16,877 bases of DNA, from NCBI GenBank assembly GCA_902580265.1, contig CACHJY010000025.1, positions 1 through 16,877 of the forward strand. The letters run 5' to 3'. Numbering within the stretch: the stretch's first letter is position 1; every line of letters starts with the position of its first letter. Source of the stretch: an uncultured Alphaproteobacteria bacterium. GTDB taxonomy: Bacteria; Pseudomonadota; Alphaproteobacteria; Rhodobacterales; Rhodobacteraceae. A program made the position numbers and the translations under genes. Shown piece after piece: positions 13,710-16,877 of the stretch. The notes beneath the pieces are model-generated. The model was not told the origin of the DNA, ran no database searches, and saw only the letters and a program-made list of their open reading frames with translations.

Positions 13710-16700
13710 TTACCAGGAATCTATATACCTATTTTTTGAGACTTTTACAGAACTATCAATAGGACTTTCTACTACCATAGATATCCAATCACGAGATTCT
13801 ATAGGATCTAGAACTGTATCAAATTCTAATAAGCTTGCGGCATTAATTGCCTTTCCTTTTTCATAAAGCTCATTAACTAATTTTTTAAAAAGCTTTTCTT
13901 TCTTCTCTTCGTTACTTTCAGCTTCTAGCTCTTTCCTATACCCTAACTTAACAGCGCCTTCCAAACCCATAGCTCCAATCTCAGCAGTTGGCCAACCCAC
14001 AACAAATTGTGGTGCCATAAAACTGCCACCAGCCATTGCTTGTGCTCCAAGGCCATACGCTTTTCTTAAGACAATGGTCATCATTGGTACCGTTACATTA
14101 GCTCCCGCTAAAAATAAGCGACAACAGTGGCGTACAAGGCCAGTCTCTTCAATTTTCGGGCCTACCATCATGCCGGGAGTATCACACAGACTTAATATGG
14201 GAATATTATAATTTTCACATAATTTAATAAATCTGGAGGCCTTATCCGCTCCATCACTATCTATCGCCCCAGCCAAAAATAGTGGATTATTTGCAATTAA
14301 TCCTAACGGTTTACCTTTAACTCTTATGAAGCCTGTAAACATTCCCTTCGCAAAACCAGCCTTTATTTCCAATACAGAGCCTATATCAGCAATATTATCA
14401 ATAACCTCCCGAATATCATAAACCTCCATCCTATTTTCAGGAATAACGTACCTTAAATTTTCTACTTTAGGAGCTTTCCAAGAACCTAGGTTTCCCTGAA
14501 AATATGATAAATATTTTTTTGCTATTACAATAGCATCATCCTCCTTATCAACTAAAATATCAATAACACCATTGGGATATTGAACGCTGGTTGGACCAAC
14601 CTCTTCGGGTTTGTACACTCCTAGCCCTCCTCCCTCAATCATTGCTGGGCCACCCATACCCAGATTAAGATCTCTTGTGCCAATTATTACATCACAGCAA
14701 CCCAATAAAGCAGCATTACCCGCAAAAAGCCTGCCTGAACCAATTCCAACTAATGGCACTTCTCCAGAAAGACGCGCAAAATCATGAAAAGAAGGAATGT
14801 TCAAACCTGCAATATTTTGATCTCCTGCATCAACATCTCCTGGTCTCCCTCCTCCCCCTTCACAGAAAAATATCAAAGGAACTTTTAAACCTCTAATAAC
14901 ATCAATCATTCTATCTAGCTTCTTATGATTATTTATACCCTGCGTTCCAGCTAGAACCATATAGTCGTAGTGCATAATTGCAGTCTTAGTTTGTTCTTTG
15001 GCAAACAACTCCGAGTTGACATAGCTCAAACCTGTTATTAATCCATCTGCGGGAGTATTTTTTATCAGATCATCAAGCGATCTTCTCGATCGTTGTGCCG
15101 CATAAACTAGATCCCCGTACTCAAAAAACTCATTATTGCCAATTAAAGACTTTATATTCTCTCTAGCAGTTCTTTTTCCGATTTTTTTCCTTTTTTTAAC
15201 CGCTATGGGCCTACTTTTATCTAATGTAAGCTTCCTTCTTTCCATAAGATCTTCGAGATCTCCTCTCATTTTTTTTGACTTTTTTGACTTGCCTTTCCTT
15301 AGCTTTTTTTGGCTACTTTCTTTTTCAGGAATGACTTCAAAAAGAGGCGATCCTGTTGAAACAGTATCTCCAATAGCAACAAAAAAGTTCGATATGAATC
15401 CATCGGCGTGGGCTTTAATAGGATGATGCATTTTCATAGATTCCTGAACTAGGACAGTATCTCCTTGCTTAATTTTTTTATTTGGCAATACTTTTATGTC
15501 TATTACTGTACCAACAAGCTCAGATTGAATTGTGTTCTCTGTTAAAGCGCTATCTATTAGAGGTTTGTTAGGAACTTCATTTTTATTACCCTCTTTAACG
15601 CCTATTTGGTTATCTCTATTCAATTTTTGAAGATAAACTTCGATATTATTATCAATTGTAGAAATATTTATCGATCCGCTTTGAGGTACTTCTTGCCGCA
15701 ATATCTCGATAATTAAATTTTTATTTGTCTCTACCCCCGAAACATTAGACATTCTTAAAGTAAAATCTAGCTTTCTTACAGCTTCATCCAAACCAAATTC
15801 GCTAGTAGCAATAACTTTAGCAAGCAATGAGTCGTAAAGGCCATTATTTTTATAGCCAACTCTTCCTGCACCATCAATCCGTATTCCAGGACCGGAAACA
15901 ATATCATATTCTTTTATAGTTCCAGTTGTTGGAACAAGTTGGTTTTTGTTATCATAGCTTTCCATATTAAGCCTAGCCTGTATTGAAGCACGCTTTCCTA
16001 ATGCAATTCCCTCTTTGATATTCTGATCCTTAAGAGATTTTCCATTGAAAACGCTGATCTGGGATCGTATGAGATCAATTCCAGTAAATTCTTCTGTAAT
16101 AGTATGCTCTACCTGCACCCTCGGATTAACTTCCATAAAGTAGATTTTTTCATTTTTGTCGACCAAAAATTCTACTGTGCCCAAACCCTTGTAAGCAACA
16201 CTTTCGCACAAGCTGATTGCATAATTATATAGCTTATCTTTAGTTTGGCTTGAAAGGTTTGGTGCAGGACAAAATTCGATAAATTTTTGAAAATTTCTTT
16301 GAAAAGAACAATCTCTTTCGAAGAGATGAATACACGAATGTCCATCACCCAAAATTTGAACCTCAATATGTCTAGCCTCTTCAATTACTTCTTCTGCAAA
16401 AATCAAATTAGAACCAGAAAATGACTTTGCTTCATCCTTTACTAAAGATAATACTTCAGAAAAATCATCTTTTTTATGTAATATTCTTGATCCTCTTCCC
16501 CCACCACCAAAATTTGCTTTTAAGATTATTTTATTTTTTTTTATCTCATCAAAAAAACTTTGGATATCTGATTTTTTTTGTATTGGCCCTGATGAAGAAC
16601 ATATAGGTATCCCTAATTTTTGAGCTAATTTTTTTGCTTTTTCTTTATCACCAAAATTTTTTAATGTTTTTTCATCTGGACCTATAAAAATGAGGTCATT

Positions 16701-16877
16701 CTTCACACAATTAGCGGCAAATGCATGGTTTTCACTTAAAAAACCATATCCTGGATGCACAGCCTTAATTTTTTTACTTTTTGCGAGAGATATAATCTCA
16801 TTAATATTTAGGTACGCAGAAGGTCCCGTACCGTTTAATTCAAATACTTTAGAACAATACGAAAGATGTGCGCTTGA
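13710..16877 (-). CDS. Single-chain acyl-CoA carboxylase (BC-BCCP-CT), 5'-partial
   Basis: A biotin-dependent carboxylase with all catalytic parts in one chain; 1055 residues are visible and the gene runs off the right edge, short of roughly the first 50-60 residues of the biotin carboxylase. Numbering from the edge: the biotin carboxylase domain fills 1 to about 395, with HPGYGFLSEN (41-50), the ATP-grasp loop FGGGGRGSR (123-131) and EVNPRVQVEH (249-258). A linker of about 55 residues follows. The biotinyl domain spans about 450-518, with ESMKM and biotin-accepting Lys482 (nt 15432-15434). A Lys/Arg-rich linker (about 520-570) precedes a full carboxyltransferase domain (about 570-1055; GGGGRPGD, GSGRLFAGNAALLG, GGSFMAPQF). 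The layout matches single-chain long-chain acyl-CoA carboxylases rather than split AccABCD or PccA/PccB. The acyl substrate is undetermined. The GTG at 16760 is internal. It is followed 29 bp later by the phosphotransferase gene. Confidence 0.93.
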   Translation of the reverse strand, partial: SSAHLSYCSKVFELNGTGPSAYLNINEIISLAKSKKIKAVHPGYGFLSENHAFAANCVKNDLIFIGPDEKTLKNFGDKEKAKKLAQKLGIPICSSSGPIQKKSDIQSFFDEIKKNKIILKANFGGGGRGSRILHKKDDFSEVLSLVKDEAKSFSGSNLIFAEEVIEEARHIEVQILGDGHSCIHLFERDCSFQRNFQKFIEFCPAPNLSSQTKDKLYNYAISLCESVAYKGLGTVEFLVDKNEKIYFMEVNPRVQVEHTITEEFTGIDLIRSQISVFNGKSLKDQNIKEGIALGKRASIQARLNMESYDNKNQLVPTTGTIKEYDIVSGPGIRIDGAGRVGYKNNGLYDSLLAKVIATSEFGLDEAVRKLDFTLRMSNVSGVETNKNLIIEILRQEVPQSGSINISTIDNNIEVYLQKLNRDNQIGVKEGNKNEVPNKPLIDSALTENTIQSELVGTVIDIKVLPNKKIKQGDTVLVQESMKMHHPIKAHADGFISNFFVAIGDTVSTGSPLFEVIPEKESSQKKLRKGKSKKSKKMRGDLEDLMERRKLTLDKSRPIAVKKRKKIGKRTARENIKSLIGNNEFFEYGDLVYAAQRSRRSLDDLIKNTPADGLITGLSYVNSELFAKEQTKTAIMHYDYMVLAGTQGINNHKKLDRMIDVIRGLKVPLIFFCEGGGGRPGDVDAGDQNIAGLNIPSFHDFARLSGEVPLVGIGSGRLFAGNAALLGCCDVIIGTRDLNLGMGGPAMIEGGGLGVYKPEEVGPTSVQYPNGVIDILVDKEDDAIVIAKKYLSYFQGNLGSWKAPKVENLRYVIPENRMEVYDIREVIDNIADIGSVLEIKAGFAKGMFTGFIRVKGKPLGLIANNPLFLAGAIDSDGADKASRFIKLCENYNIPILSLCDTPGMMVGPKIEETGLVRHCCRLFLAGANVTVPMMTIVLRKAYGLGAQAMAGGSFMAPQFVVGWPTAEIGAMGLEGAVKLGYRKELEAESNEEKKEKLFKKLVNELYEKGKAINAASLLEFDTVLDPIESRDWISMVVESPIDSSVKVSKNRYIDSW

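Noticed and set aside
15264..15310. Long A-runs on the coding strand (A8, A6) as a slippage or programmed frameshift site
   Set aside because: They encode the Lys-rich linker in a frame that stays open, and similar runs are common in this AT-rich sequence.
1..16877. CRISPR arrays, tRNA/rRNA genes, insertion sequences, att sites
   Set aside because: No regularly spaced direct repeats, cloverleaf, transposase or terminal inverted repeats were seen on reading both strands.

Overview
The window is AT-rich DNA (about one-third G+C by eye) from a Gram-negative bacterium. The outer-membrane barrel gene, LolA-fold periplasmic gene, MltB-type lytic transglycosylase and dense packing fit a free-living, probably marine, proteobacterium, most likely gammaproteobacterial. 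This placement is inference; no rRNA or other marker gene is present. There are twelve protein genes and no tRNA, rRNA, CRISPR array, transposase or phage gene. The longest gap is about 170 bp.

Layout. (A) nt 1-5865, plus strand, six genes: an aldehyde dehydrogenase cut by the left edge, a CDKN3-like tyrosine/dual-specificity phosphatase, a DUF350 membrane protein, a membrane-anchored trypsin-like protease, a dienelactone-hydrolase-family enzyme and an SLC13-type permease with two RCK_C domains. Gaps are 2 to 50 bp, so they could share transcripts. (B) nt 5858-10418, minus strand: a three-gene operon in the order MMPL/RND transporter, LolA-like periplasmic protein (PF17131 type), outer-membrane beta-barrel. 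(C) nt 10419-10587: a divergent control region with two short inverted repeats. (D) nt 10588-12617, plus strand: a short-chain dehydrogenase overlapping a lytic transglycosylase gene by 4 bp. (E) nt 12631-16877, minus strand: a single-chain BC-BCCP-CT acyl-CoA carboxylase, cut by the right edge, followed by an ACAD10/11-type APH-fold phosphotransferase.

How the genes may work together. Block B has one component per envelope layer (inner-membrane pump, periplasmic lipid-binding fold, outer-membrane barrel) and looks like a trans-envelope route for a lipid or other hydrophobic molecule. Its three genes share GAGG-TATTA-like sequence at their starts. Block E points to acyl-CoA carboxylation and related fatty-acid metabolism. 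The DUF350-protease pair in block A is probably a co-translated membrane unit of unknown role. The best candidates for under-described biology are the RND/LolA-like/barrel operon, the DUF350-protease pair and the single-chain carboxylase with its neighbouring kinase-fold gene. No known defence, secretion or mobile system was recognised.
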